A stretch of DNA of 64,000 nucleotides from Rhizophagus irregularis (lineage: Eukaryota; Glomeromycota; Glomeromycetes; Glomerales; Glomeraceae), in NCBI RefSeq assembly GCF_026210795.1, contig NC_089460.1, positions 682,001-746,000 on the forward strand. Reading direction: 5' to 3'. Of this stretch, positions 45,822 to 58,002 are shown piece by piece. The notes under the pieces are model-generated. The model was not told the origin of the DNA and searched no databases. It worked only from the letters and a program-made list of their open reading frames with translations. Numbering within the stretch: the stretch's first letter is position 1; the number at the start of each line of letters is the position of its first letter. The position numbers were made by a program, and so were the translations under genes.

Positions 45822-48800
45822 CTATATACTACTTCGTCTTACCCAAGTTCTTTTTTGAGATTTTGAACTCTTATTTGTACTTTTATTCGTTATAGAACTA
45901 GATTTATTAGAGCTTCTGGTAATGTCCTTGTCTTTACTATTACTTATTGTTCGAACTTTACGGGTATTCGTAACCCAGAACTCTCCACTACCACCAAAAA
46001 ATCCACTACGACTTGGTCTTCGGAGTAAGACGCTACGTACACGTCGTACTCTATCTGATTTATCATCTGTTGTGGATTGTTGTGGAGTCCATTTAAATGC
46101 TGTAGGAAACGAACCGGGTATGTTTAAATCATCATCGTCTATATAATAATCATCGTCCATTTCATAACTTTCTGGTTCTTGTACGAATGTCTTATTTTTA
46201 GAATTATTAAATGTTCGAGATAAATTTTCATCTTGTATATCACATTCTTGATCTTTGATCGAGGTCATGTCATTGTTAACAGAATTTCCCTTTTCTTCCT
46301 TTTTTGAATAATTATCATGAGCCGAGTGTCCAGCACGTTTCAATCTTTCATTGGTGATCCGCCGTCGCAACAACATAGCAGGATCTCCTTCATTACCTTC
46401 TTCCTCTGATACACTTTCATCATCATCGCTAGTATCAAAATCTACTATTTCCCATTCATCACTTTCTTCACTATATTCATCATCATCGAATCGTCCAACT
46501 GTTGATCTAAAACCACCTGTTAAAAAGCGTCCACCTCGCCTTCCCAAACTTAACACACCTTCAGTTCCATTCTTCCACCATTTCTTTTCATTTCCTACCA
46601 CCTCCTTTTCTACTCCTTTCCACGTTACGGCCTTCATTTTAGGGCCGGTACGAAATTTGACGTTTTTTTTTACCATCCTCCAGCATCCCAATTCCTCCAT
46701 CCTGTTGATTCATATCAATTGAACCATAACCACCATATCCATTTGCGATAATTCCAAAAGGTTGACCAGGTTTTAATAATTCAACCATACGAATTACTTG
46801 ACGTCCAGCTACTTCACATAACCATGCATCTAAAACCAAGGACCCGAGAGTGAATAAAAATGTCCAGTACATCAAATTCATAAAAGTTCTCGTCGTACTA
46901 GTTACTGATTTAGGAGTTTGTATATTGGTGGTGGTTTGAAGTGATTCAGACATGAAGGAATGAGTGGCATGTAAGAAAGGAAGAATAAGGGCACGTGTAA
47001 GAAGACGACATTGTTGTGCAAAATCATCTAAATCTGGAACATCTGAACTTGGATTGTTTAACAATTCATTGGTAGACACCCTGTATTGAATTCCACTTTG
47101 AGCGTCACCTTCGTCTTCAGGAAGTTCAGTTGTCAAACCTTCAATGAGATCTGCTAAACCTGTCATACTATCGTTGAAACTACTTAAACTTTTTAAAAAG
47201 TCTTCTTGATTAGCATCGCTTTTTGTACGTGTACGTTTATGTTTCCTTGTTGGCCATCTTTCTTCAGCATCTTCAGGTTTTAAACTTCGATCCATTACAA
47301 TTGGTTCTTCGAATTCCTCTTCATCATCTTCATCTTCTTCATCATCCAAATCATCTAATTGTCTGTTAATCTCATCAAAATCAATAGATGATGTGCTAAT
47401 AATTGAAAATGTACGATCTTTCTCATGACCTTTAATTGGGAGTTCAACGGCTTCCGTGGCTTCACTGATTAAAGATGTTATATTGCTAATCATACGGTCC
47501 AAAGTAGTATCCTTACATTCATCATCGTCTTCGTCATCACCTTCACTTTTTTCATTGATAGTCGGGAATTCATTAACTTTATAAGGTTTTATCAAAGGAG
47601 ATTCATTAGATGAATCAAGTTTATTCCTTGATGATGTACGTGATAAAGAAATTGGGGTTTGAGCCGGTGAAACTGTACGAGATACGGCTCTAGATGAAGG
47701 TCTTGAAGAAGGCCTTGAAGAAGGTCTTGAAGGATTTCTTGAAGGATTTCTTGAAGGATTTCTTGAAGGTGTACGAGAAGTATTGAATTGTTGTCTTGAC
47801 GCTGTTCTAGTAATCGTATTGATTGGTAGAATTGACATTGGAGGAGAGAATTGATGTTCTTCAGCTGATAATTGTTGTAATACTTTTCCATTCTTATCAT
47901 TTTCCGATGAGGCCTCTAGTTGTTGTTTAGTAGCATCTAGTTGTTTTTTGATCTCACTTGATGCTATAATGTTTTCAGTAAGAGCCTATACACAATAAAA
48001 TTATATAAACATATTACGTAAATATTATTACATATATAAGGAATTATTTTAATAAATTTATGTATTATTATACCTTCATAGTGACCACTTGTTTCATTAT
48101 CTCTTCACTAGATATGGTTTCTTGTTTATCTTGCATTTTTTTGAGGACAACTTGAATACTAAAAAAATATAAGACAATTTTTTTTTTTTAGTTATAAAAT
48201 TTTAAAACAAGGAAATTTAGAATATAAATAAGATAATACAAACTCTGACAATTGGGATCTCAAATCATGCATGGCAAAGGTTTGATCATTAAGAATGGCT
48301 TGTAATGATGATACGAGTGATTCTAATTGCGTCACCTAAAGATAATTTTTAATGTTAGAAAAAGTATAAATAAATTTAATGTCCGAACTCCATAAATTTT
48401 TTCATGCATAAGTAAACTTTTTTTTTTTTTCTTTCTTTTATTTATTTATATTGAAACTTGCTAGTTGACAATTTTTTAATTAAACCATGAAAAAAACGTC
48501 GAAATGTCAAGCACAATAATAAAAAAATTTTAAAAAATTGCCACCAACAAGCGTCGATAAAAATATATGGCACGTACTCGGGCAGTTCTTACCTTATCAA
48601 GCACTACCCCATCGTTTTCTTTTTTACCACCATTAGCTAAATATTCAACGTTAAGTACTTCGCGACTTTTTTCAAGTATTTGTTCAATACTTAATTCATC
48701 CCATTGGGAATATGGAGGTGGTGGATTTAATGAGCCCGGGGAAGGTGGAGTATCCAAGTCGTCTTGTTTGATTGAGGTAGAGTTAATATTTAAGTCATTG

Positions 48801-48883
48801 ATAGAAAAATCATCGTCTTTTGGTCTCAAAATAGTATCGTCTTCAAAAACTGGATTCTCCGGGATGATGACCTCGGTCGTCAT
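45822..48883 (-). CDS. coiled-coil, Ser/Arg- and acid-rich membrane-anchored protein (one homopolymer frameshift)
   Basis: Four exons in phase: 48883-48593, 48335-48244, 48158-48074, and 47985 to the end. Residues 1-97 are Pro-rich (SPGSLNPPPPYSQWDELSIE); exons 2-4 give a coiled coil (LSEFIQ..LKKMQDKQETIS, SSEIKKQLDATKQQLEAS); about residues 225-260 hold SRNPSRNPSRNPSRPSSR; then acidic blocks and a probable transmembrane segment (MYWTFLFTLGSLVLDAWL, about residues 525-545). At 46663-46671 a run of nine A (on the coding strand) splits the ORF: as given it stops at 46639 (about 604 aa); losing one A continues in frame to 45822 (about 875 aa), the added tail being acidic and basic, ending SQKRTWVRRSS. 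The long open continuation argues that the shift is a sequence error or slippage. Family unknown; TM plus coiled coil suggests an organelle or nuclear-envelope tether. Confidence 0.7.
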
Positions 48884-50099
48884 TTTTTATGTTATGGTAT
48901 TTGTTTGAACTATATAATAAGGAAACTATTTCGCGCAGCGAAGAGTCAAAAAAATATATTATATAACCGTGGCGTGGTTTTATTTTTTTTAAAAGTGGTG
49001 GTTTTACAAAATGTTACTAATATGTTACAAACTTCACACAAAATATGTAATTTATTTACGGTTCGCGCTTTTTTTTTTTAGAATAAAAAAAAAAAAAAAG
49101 GACTAGATATGAAATACGGCAAATGTGAAGTATTTATTGTTTTTTTTTATTCTATATTTACGTATATAAATTTTATATACGAGTGAGTTATTTATTATAA
49201 GTGAGGTATATATATTGTTTATCTATATTGACCCTTCTTTTAATGAACAATGAATATGAAGTTTATTAAAAAATAAAAAGTAAATTTTTTTTATTTTTTA
49301 GACAAAATTTTAAAGATTGGTTTATATCAGAAGAAAATAAACCAAATCCTTTTTGTGAAGAGTCAGTAAAGATATAAGAAAAAAGATGCTCGGTGGATGA
49401 AGAAGGGTTAAAAAAAAAAAAATTTTTGGAGAAAATATGTCTGGATTTAATAATGATATCAGTCATAGTAAATTATGGAAGTTCGTGCCAGGGATGTCTT
49501 AATTTGGTCAGAGAGGCGTGATTCTATTATGAAAAAAGAAATAATCTTCCAATCGTGTTCCTGACGGCATGATCTCACGGCCAAAATAGATACCGATTTT
49601 TTTCTAATATTTACTTTGGGTATTTTTCAAAGATGTGCTACATATCTTTTTTCTATTGTATATTGTATAAAAAAATTTTTTTTCTTTTTTTTTTTATTTA
49701 TTTATTTATTGAATAATATTCTGATTTTGTTTCGGATTAGGTGACCTCACCAAAAAAAAGACATGTGCAGAATTATTTAAACTAAAACTTTAAAGTTTAG
49801 AGTACAACTATAAAAAAAAGGATTAAAATAAATAAATAAAAATAAGAAGAAAGAAGGAAAAAAAAGGTAAAGAAAAGCTGATGACGGTCGGGTAGTAGCG
49901 TATGTAACGCTGTGCACAATCAATTGTATAAACAAGCAAATTGTCAGCCACAAGGCAGATAAAGCAGATTACGTACAGAGTTGCAGGTAGTCCGTGTGTT
50001 TGTTGGTTGGGGGTTTAGTCTCTAAGTTATTAGGTTATATTGAAACCTAACCTGCGTGAAAAAAAAAATAATAATTTGGATATTCTTATGTGGATTACT

Positions 50100-50130
<31 letters not shown>

Positions 50131-52695
50131 GATCAGACAATTTACATCTTTATCAGTAATTTAAATCTTAAAAATTCACTATCTATTTTTATTATGGAAT
50201 AAATTTACCGTAGTTATAGACTATAATATAATACTACATTCATATTACATTATTGCGTATGCATGTTAGGAAAATATGTAGGAAAATATGGAAAATATGT
50301 AATAAAGTGCATCCAAATACTGCTTGGTAATTTGGCATGGTAAAGTGGGGGGATTTTAAACCTTTTCTTTAATTTTTTTTTTTTTTTTTTGGAGACAACT
50401 TTTTTATACACATTCATACATAACATAAATTATGCAACGAATTTTTTTAAAATAATTTATTTTTTTTATAAAAGGTTGTTGAAAGATGAAAGTAAGTGTA
50501 AGTATCTTAATGCACGTGCAATGTATAGAATGTCCGATGTAAATTTTGTAAATTTCGTGGGCAATGAGGTAAAATTGAAAAAGGTTAATAATTATTATAA
50601 CAACATTCGGTGATAAATATTGAGTTTTACTTTATTTGGATGTTGTTTACCTTTTAATGGTTTGTTTTGGTGCGATTGTCTCGTGAAAGTGTAACTTATT
50701 TATCCAATTTCTCATGTTCGTCAGATGAAAAACAAAAAGAATGCAACCCATTCTTACCCAATTTAGTCATATTGTATTATTTTTATTAAAAAAAAAAATG
50801 ATAATAATATTTTTTTTATTATTCCTTAAAGTGTTACGATGTGCATGTTACTCCATTATTCTCTTATTGTATCTATTGATAATAGAAGAAGGGAAATTTT
50901 TTTTTTCTTTCTTTTTTTTAAAGTTGAATAAAAAGAATTGTTTAGACAGTAAACAAGGCGTAAGTAAAAAAGAAAAAAAGACAATGGATTATTATAATTA
51001 ATAACAAATAAATTTTCTTGTTTATTATTTTTACTTATAGAGAAATACAAAATTTTGGCTGAAAGCAAAAAAAAAATAAAAAATAAAAAAAAAATCAGTT
51101 TTTTTTCCTTCGATATTCAAAAAAATAAAAATTTTTTTTTTTTTTTAAAATGAAACTCAATCGGAAATCTGGTTAAACCATGCGACAGGATGCTTCTTGA
51201 AATTTAATTAATTTTAAATTACAGGTAATTTACGTATAAAGTCAATAATTGAAATAAATTAAAAATCCAAAAAAAAAAAAAACTGTTTAAATTATTGTTA
51301 ATATCGTATATCGTCGATCAACGTGATATCTTTTTTTTTTCACAATATACAATCTAACAATCTAAAAATCCTAAAACCCCTTTCTAAAAAAAAAATCTCC
51401 CCATTTTTTTTTTATAATAGTTAAAACGTTCTAATATTCCTAAACATTGACATGTGTTAAAAACCTTTTTTTTTCAATGGTTTTACATATTATTTTACTA
51501 ATTTCATATATACATTAGATTTTTTTTTAACTATTTTAATTATCGAATTATTCAAATTTATTCAAATTATTCAAAATTATTCAAATGATTTTAAAACATT
51601 ATCTTTTTTTGGGTTTTTTAGAATAAAAACAACGTGCTTTTTTTAAATTTTTTTTTTTTCAAAAAAAGATTATTTTGATCCGAAACTTTTTTTTTTTTTC
51701 TTTTTTTACAAAAAATAAAATACCATTTAGATTAAAATATGCTCAAATAGTTGATTTTCAGCTGAATATTATAAATGTATTGTTACGCAATTCGATTTTT
51801 TTTATTGAAAATATCGAATAAAGAAAAAAAAATTTTTTTTTTGATCATTAATGATATCATTATCATAAAAATGTGTTACGTTCTAAGAATAATAAAATTA
51901 AATTTAAAATTATATTATTCCTTGTTTAAATTTACTAAAAAAAAAGAAGGTAGAGAGAATTTTTAAACATTCGCTAAATTATGCAATCCAAAATTATGCA
52001 TCCATAAATTGAATGCTTCGGGAAAAAAAAACATATAAAACCTCAATTATTCTCAATTCAAAAGGTCTTTGTTAAAAAAAAATAAATATTTATTTCACTT
52101 ATTCGTTTAACTCTTTGTCATACGAAAGTACCAATTTTTAATTCGAGCCAAGAAAAAAAAAATGATTTAATAATTTACCAAATAAAGATATTTAAAATCC
52201 CATGTGATCATCCGGATGATACGTCATCCCCATTATCCGATTCCGAATTCGGGTACCAAATATCCGGATATTCATGATCCGAATCCTATCAGATTATCCG
52301 AATATCCGATAAATACTAATAATTTATAAACATTTGAGGAGAATAAGAAAACAAGGAAATTTCGATTCATGATCCGAAACCTGTCAGATTATCCGAATAT
52401 CTGATAAACAAAAAAAACTATAACTCCATTGAATGTTGAAAATTACTTAAATTGAGGAGAAAGACTTCGATACATATGGTAATAATAATTATTATTGGTT
52501 TGATTTTTTTGTCAAGTTTTCAGGTATTATACCAAATTTGAACTTTTTATTAGTTTTTTTTTAGGAAAATTTGATGACAATATGGTCCGTTCACTAATGA
52601 CATCATTGTTAGTTTATCAAAAGGAAAAACATTAGATTTTCTTGAACTTCATTTTGTTCTAAAGAATCTCGTTAAATAAATAATTTGAATATCAA

Positions 52696-52726
<31 letters not shown>

Positions 52727-53840
52727 TTAATTCTTTCATATCTTACCATATCAAGATATTTTTTTTATTTTAAATGAAGTACTTTCCAAATTTGTTATAA
52801 AAATTTATCATTTTCCGATTGGTACAATCACTTCCATTTTAGAGGAATATTTCAATCCAACAATGGTAATCAAAATACCGATAAAGAATTAGGGTTAATG
52901 ATCAGTTTATTTATTTATAGTGGAGGCATGTCATTTGGTAATTATGAATAATGTTTATAAAATTGATTGGAGGTTTTTTAAAAATGATGCATTAAACTCG
53001 AAAATGATGCATTGAATAACTTTACTTTTAGTCAAAAGAAATATTTTATTGGAAAAATATAGGTAACCCCCGAAAGTTTGATTTGGTGTTATTTTTTATT
53101 TGCTACAAAGATTACAAAGAATTACTGATTACTGTAATATGTATATCATGTGGCCTTCGTCCACATAATACATAATACACATGATACATGAATACAACTA
53201 CCCCATGAATTACACAATACACATGAACACGTGTGCAAATCACAACAATCGTGACTGGTTGATAACGTCTGACGTAGAACTAGACATTTTTAATGAAAGT
53301 GAAAAGAATAACGTTCCGTGCTTACATAAGACCAGCAATTCTTTTGATTTTTATCTTAATAAAAATTCGGTAATTTGAGAAATTGATTTTATTTAAAATT
53401 TTTTTTTTTGAATATTTTCAATGCCTTCTTAAAAGGCGCATATAATATAATAAAGATAAAATAAACAAAAGTAAATAAATATAACAAAAGAGTAAAAAAA
53501 AAATCAAAATGTACAAAAAAGATGTATATATATATATACATTCATATATATATATGTATATATATATATAAAATAAATAATCATACCCAAATATATATAA
53601 CCACAACAAATTTTGTTAAAATTCTCCAAAAAAAAAAAAAGAAAAGAAAAAAAGACTTTATACAAAAATGATACACAACTAATGGTGTAAAATAATAATA
53701 ATAATAATAATTAATCTTTTTTTTTTCTTTTTTTTCTTTAAAAAAAAAATAAAGTCATTTAAATTTAACTAAATTTATAATGGCAAGAATTGAATAGTTT
53801 TGTTCAAAAGATATTTTTAAAAATGCTTAAAATGTTAAAT
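48884..53840. other. AT-rich intergenic region
   Basis: Promoter side of the minus-strand gene starting at 48883, then about 4.9 kb of AT-rich sequence. A less AT-rich patch lies at 49880-50060, and a perfect-looking (AAT)n run at about 52696-52726. Repeated ATCCGAATATCCGAT / CATGATCCGAA words occur at 52200-52410 (two copies, about 94 bases apart). TA/CA microsatellites occur near 53523-53570. No gene: 50389-50613, 50741-51001 and 53181-53378 are low-complexity or isolated frames with no motif. Confidence 0.45.
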
Positions 53841-53855
53841 CATATATATCATAAT

Positions 53856-56009
53856 TTAATCTTTCCTTTCTTGTTCTTGCAAGAGGATCATAGGTCTCAT
53901 GAATGGATCTTCCTTCTTTTCTTCCTCTTTTACACCGCCACCCCAACCAAAAAAGCTACTAAGTCGATTTGTGTTTTTAGCTGATGTAGAATTCCTTCTT
54001 AATGGACGTTTTTGAATTACACTAGGAGGATGAAGAGTATCATCATTTGATTTTCTGGTTGGTAATGGGAGAGGTGTATCAGGTTCTTCGGGTATTTTAT
54101 CCGATTTATAAGTATTTTGAGGTTGAGAAGTACTACGGAAGTGCCATCCAGAAAATGTCTTACGTCTTTCAACTTTCTTAGTAGTCTTTTTTTCTTCTTG
54201 ACTGTTATTATCGTTATTATCGTTATTATCGTTATTGTTGTTATTAATATTATTGAAACCAAATGATCCTGTAGTAGGTGATACAGGACTAGATACTGAT
54301 GGTTTCTTCCACTCAAAAGACAAAATTTCTTCAAATCCTTGAACGTCTAAAATACGGTGAAGAATTTTTTCAATATATAGTCTCATATCCTTATTTGCGT
54401 CATTGAGTGATTTGATTTCCTCTTGGAATTCTATATTAATTCAAATAATATTTAGTATATGAAAAAAAAAATTGAAGATTAAAAAAAATTAATCATTAAA
54501 ATACGTACTATCAATAATAGTATGATCACTTTCTTTATGGACACGTTCGCCAAGAAGAGAACTAGTTAGTTCATCCGCACGGGTTAATTCAGCCTCTAAA
54601 GCATTTCCAGAAATACCATTTGTAATTTTCTTAATGACATCCGCATGCTTGTGAGAATCATTTAGCTATTATGTAAAAAAAAAAAATAATATGGTGAGGA
54701 AAAAGATGAAACAATAAGGGGAAACAATTAAAGGAAATAAATTCAAACCACTTATATTTACCTGCATTATAGGGTTAAACATAAATTCGCCTTTCATTGT
54801 TTTTTCAAATATTAATCGTTGGAATGATTCATTTTCTTCCATTAATGATTGATTCATATGCTTCACTTGCGATAATTCATTTTCTAATTGTTGAATTCTA
54901 CGCACATGATTTTTGCTTATATTTACAGATTCATTAGTTGCTTGTTTTGCTTTTTCAAGTTCTGTAGCTAATTCATTATTACGTCGCTCTAATTCTTTGA
55001 TACTTCTTTGAACATTCTTTAATTCACGAGCAGCAGCATAATATGAATTCTCCTCTATATTTCATAATAATAATAATAAAAAAAAAGAGAGAGAGATAAT
55101 CATTAATTATTATAATCAAGTTGACTAATAACAATTCCTTCGAATCACCAAAAATTAACGTGAAAGAAGTGGATCATGTACTGTATATAATTTTAACTAA
55201 ACTAACCATCTCTCCTTTCTGAAACTTGTTCATTCTGTTGTGCTAGAACACTAACAGTATCTTGTAAAGCTTTTATTTGATCAATCAATTCTGATTCGCG
55301 TTCTTGCCATACAACTCGATCTTTTTCAAATGCTTGTGTCTAATTAAAATTAAATTTCCAATTAATTTCAGAAAAAAAAAGGATCCATTTTTTATATGTT
55401 TCCAAAAAAAAAAAGGTTTTACCTCCTCTCTCAATTTTCTTTCTACTTCTCGTTTATTTTTCAAGAAACCAACATTTTCTTTTCTTAATCTTTCTATTTC
55501 TTGTACTTGTTGATACAATTCAGATTCAAGGCGTACACATTCATTATGACTATTATTGATTTCATGTTGATGAGATAAAATTTTTTTACGAAGGAACGTA
55601 TTATCATCAGTTAATGATAAGTTTTCTTTATGAGTATGTTCGAGTTGTTCATGAAGCTAATATATAAATATATATATATACAAAAAAAGAATTAGTCAAA
55701 AATTTTTTTGAAATAAGATTAAAGGATGAATCAAAAGAAGATAATAAATCAAAAGTCAAAAGAATATAATGAATCGAAAAAACATTATAAAAATTATATA
55801 CATTATATACATTATATACATTATATACATTATATTATATATATATATATATTTATAATATTTATATATATTTATATATATGATTTTTTTTTCTCTTGTA
55901 CCTAAAAAAAAGAAACAAATAATAATAATAAAATATTTACCGAAGCGTTCAAATTTTGAACATTATCTAATTCTTGTCGTAAACTTGTTAAATCTCGGTC
56001 TTTGGACAT
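53856..56009 (-). CDS. coiled-coil protein, six exons
   Basis: Exons 56009-55941, 55656-55423, 55339-55207, 55054-54762, 54665-54509, 54430-53856; all introns GT..AG and phase kept, giving about 486 aa without stops. Starts MSKDRDLTSLRQELDNVQNL. Residues about 1-370 are nearly continuous heptad coiled coil (LHEQLEHTHKENLSLTDDNT, LENELSQVKHMNQSLMEENE). A conserved-looking stretch ESFQRLIFEKTMKGEFMF lies mid-protein, and RLYIEKILHRILDVQGFEEI follows the coiled coil; the tail is Asn/Asp-rich and Ser/Pro-rich (a simple GATAAC-derived NDNN run), with RRKTF and RRNSTS kinase-like sites. The LYIEKIL..GFEEIL motif occurs in fungal coiled-coil scaffold proteins, but I cannot name one. No membrane segment. 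Confidence 0.8.
55796..55840. repeat. tandem ATTATATACAT microsatellite within an intron
   Basis: About four copies of ATTATATACAT, followed by TA-rich sequence, inside intron 1 of the six-exon coiled-coil gene. Confidence 0.7.
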
Positions 56010-56210
56010 TATAAAATATTCTTTATGTATACTAGTGACGTTTAAGTAGGAAGTTATATGTGTAGATGGTGTGGTAAATAACTTTGTAATATATTTTTCA
56101 AGAAATATAACTTGTTTTCGGTTGTGAAAAAAAAAAAGACTTTATAGTACTTTTTGTTATATATTTATACGAAAAAATCAAAAAAATATAAAATAAAAAT
56201 ATAAAATAAG

Positions 56211-56244
<34 letters not shown>

Positions 56245-58000
56245 GAAAGTTTTAAGTGCTATAAAGCAAGATATATAAATGTAAAGTCGTTATTGGTTTA
56301 AAATAAATAAAATAAAAAATCAAGTTACAAAAGATGCATAACAACCGAAAACTGCGCGAATAATATGTGGAGTGTTTTATGTGTGAGAGAAAGTTGAAAA
56401 TAATAGGAATAAATTTGTTTAAATAACAGGAGAGTGTCGTGTCAAAGTATCATAAAATAATTTAAAACTGATACGGCAAATAATAGCCAAGCTGAAACTT
56501 TGGAAAAAAGTTTTTTTACAGTTATGGTGCAGAAGAAACCGTATTAAACGGCCAGTACGTTATTCGTTACACTTTATACGGATCGTTACAGACAGACTAT
56601 TAGGGTATATTGAAATATTTTATTGTTTTATAAAAAAGAAATTAATTATTGAATAAGTTGCCTTTTCGTTAAAGAAGGATGATAAGAAAAGAAAATTCTC
56701 ACCTTTTCCGTCACAAAGAAAATCGGTAAAAAAAAAACAACGAACAGAGAGCACCTATGAATTAAACAAGAATCATAAGAGATGAAAAGGCAAGTATTTA
56801 TATGTCTGATTCCTAAATTATATGTAGAATAATACTAAAATTATACTTCTTAATTGATATATTGAGAAATACTGCATCTATCTATTATTGATTGATTCAA
56901 TTACTCGTAAAAAAAAAAAAAACTGTTGTGTTCAGTGTTTGCGTTTTGGCATGGTCGCTCGAGTTTGTTTCTCGTGTACAGTTAATATTTATTTTATAAA
57001 AATATTTTGTATTACTTTCCTTGAAGAGTAGAATGCAATTTGTTCAACCACCCAAAGTGGATATAGTGGAAATACTGAAAAAAATAAATAAATTAAATTG
57101 GGAAGCAATTTAATAAGGCTAATGAGATATTCATCGAACGGCTATCTGCAAGGTCTCCTCCGCATGTGCGAAATTACTTGTAACACAGGTATTATACATA
57201 ATCTCGTTTCGCTGGTATTATATTTGGGATTATTGTTTCGTTAATGATTGGTTCGGAGAAAGTTTTTTTTTTCTATATTATGACCATTGTTAAAATAACC
57301 TGTACTAATTAATGATTTTGACCAAATTTAGTCGTAATTCAAGAGTGAACTTTAATTTATAAATATCCTCACTTCTTAACAAACTTGTCAAAATTCTATT
57401 ATTTTTCATACTATGCAAAGTATAATCATTCTAAATAAAAATAATAATTATATTTATAAATTAAGAGAAAAAAAAATTATTTTTTTTTTTCTTTTTTCCT
57501 TTAAAATTATTATTATAAATACAAAAGCATGCAACAAGTTCATTGAGGGTTTTTTTGACAATGTCCTATTTATTTTTAATTATATTTATATTGCATGATA
57601 CATACCAAGCGTTTATTTAAAATATAATTAAATTATTAAAGGGATAGTTTCTCTCTTTTAAGTAATTTAGAGAATTTAAAATTAAAAGAATAAACAAATT
57701 AAGTTAGAACTAGGTATACTAATAAATTATGTCTCCTTTTTTGGTTTGCTTGTATACAATATTTTAATGTAACACATTTTTTTTAAAGTTCCTTTTTCAA
57801 GAACAATATTTTTATTATTAAAATCATTAACTCAAAAAAAGATTGAACAATAATAATACTGTTGTATATTATTAATCTATAAAACTATATATATATATTA
57901 TATCAACAATAAAAATAAAATAAAAAAAAAAACAATATAAAATAAAAAATGAAAAAAAAAATTCGAAAAAAAAATTTGAAATTATCTATGAAATTATTCA
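56010..58000. other. intergenic / promoter side of the coiled-coil gene
   Basis: AT-rich with an (AT)n run at about 56210-56239. A less AT-rich patch is at 56335-56610 and another at 57110-57230. No ORF with a motif. Roughly 1.4 kb beyond 56600 shows nothing I can name. Confidence 0.45.
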
Positions 58001-58002
58001 AT

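Noticed and set aside
45525-45858. Overlapping short ORFs at the 3' end of the minus-strand gene
   Set aside because: Low-complexity K/F-rich translations of A/T homopolymers.
49880-50060. Less AT-rich patch sharing ATTAGG(G/T)TATATTGAAA with 56598-56620
   Set aside because: A single short shared word upstream of two genes; too little to call a regulatory element.
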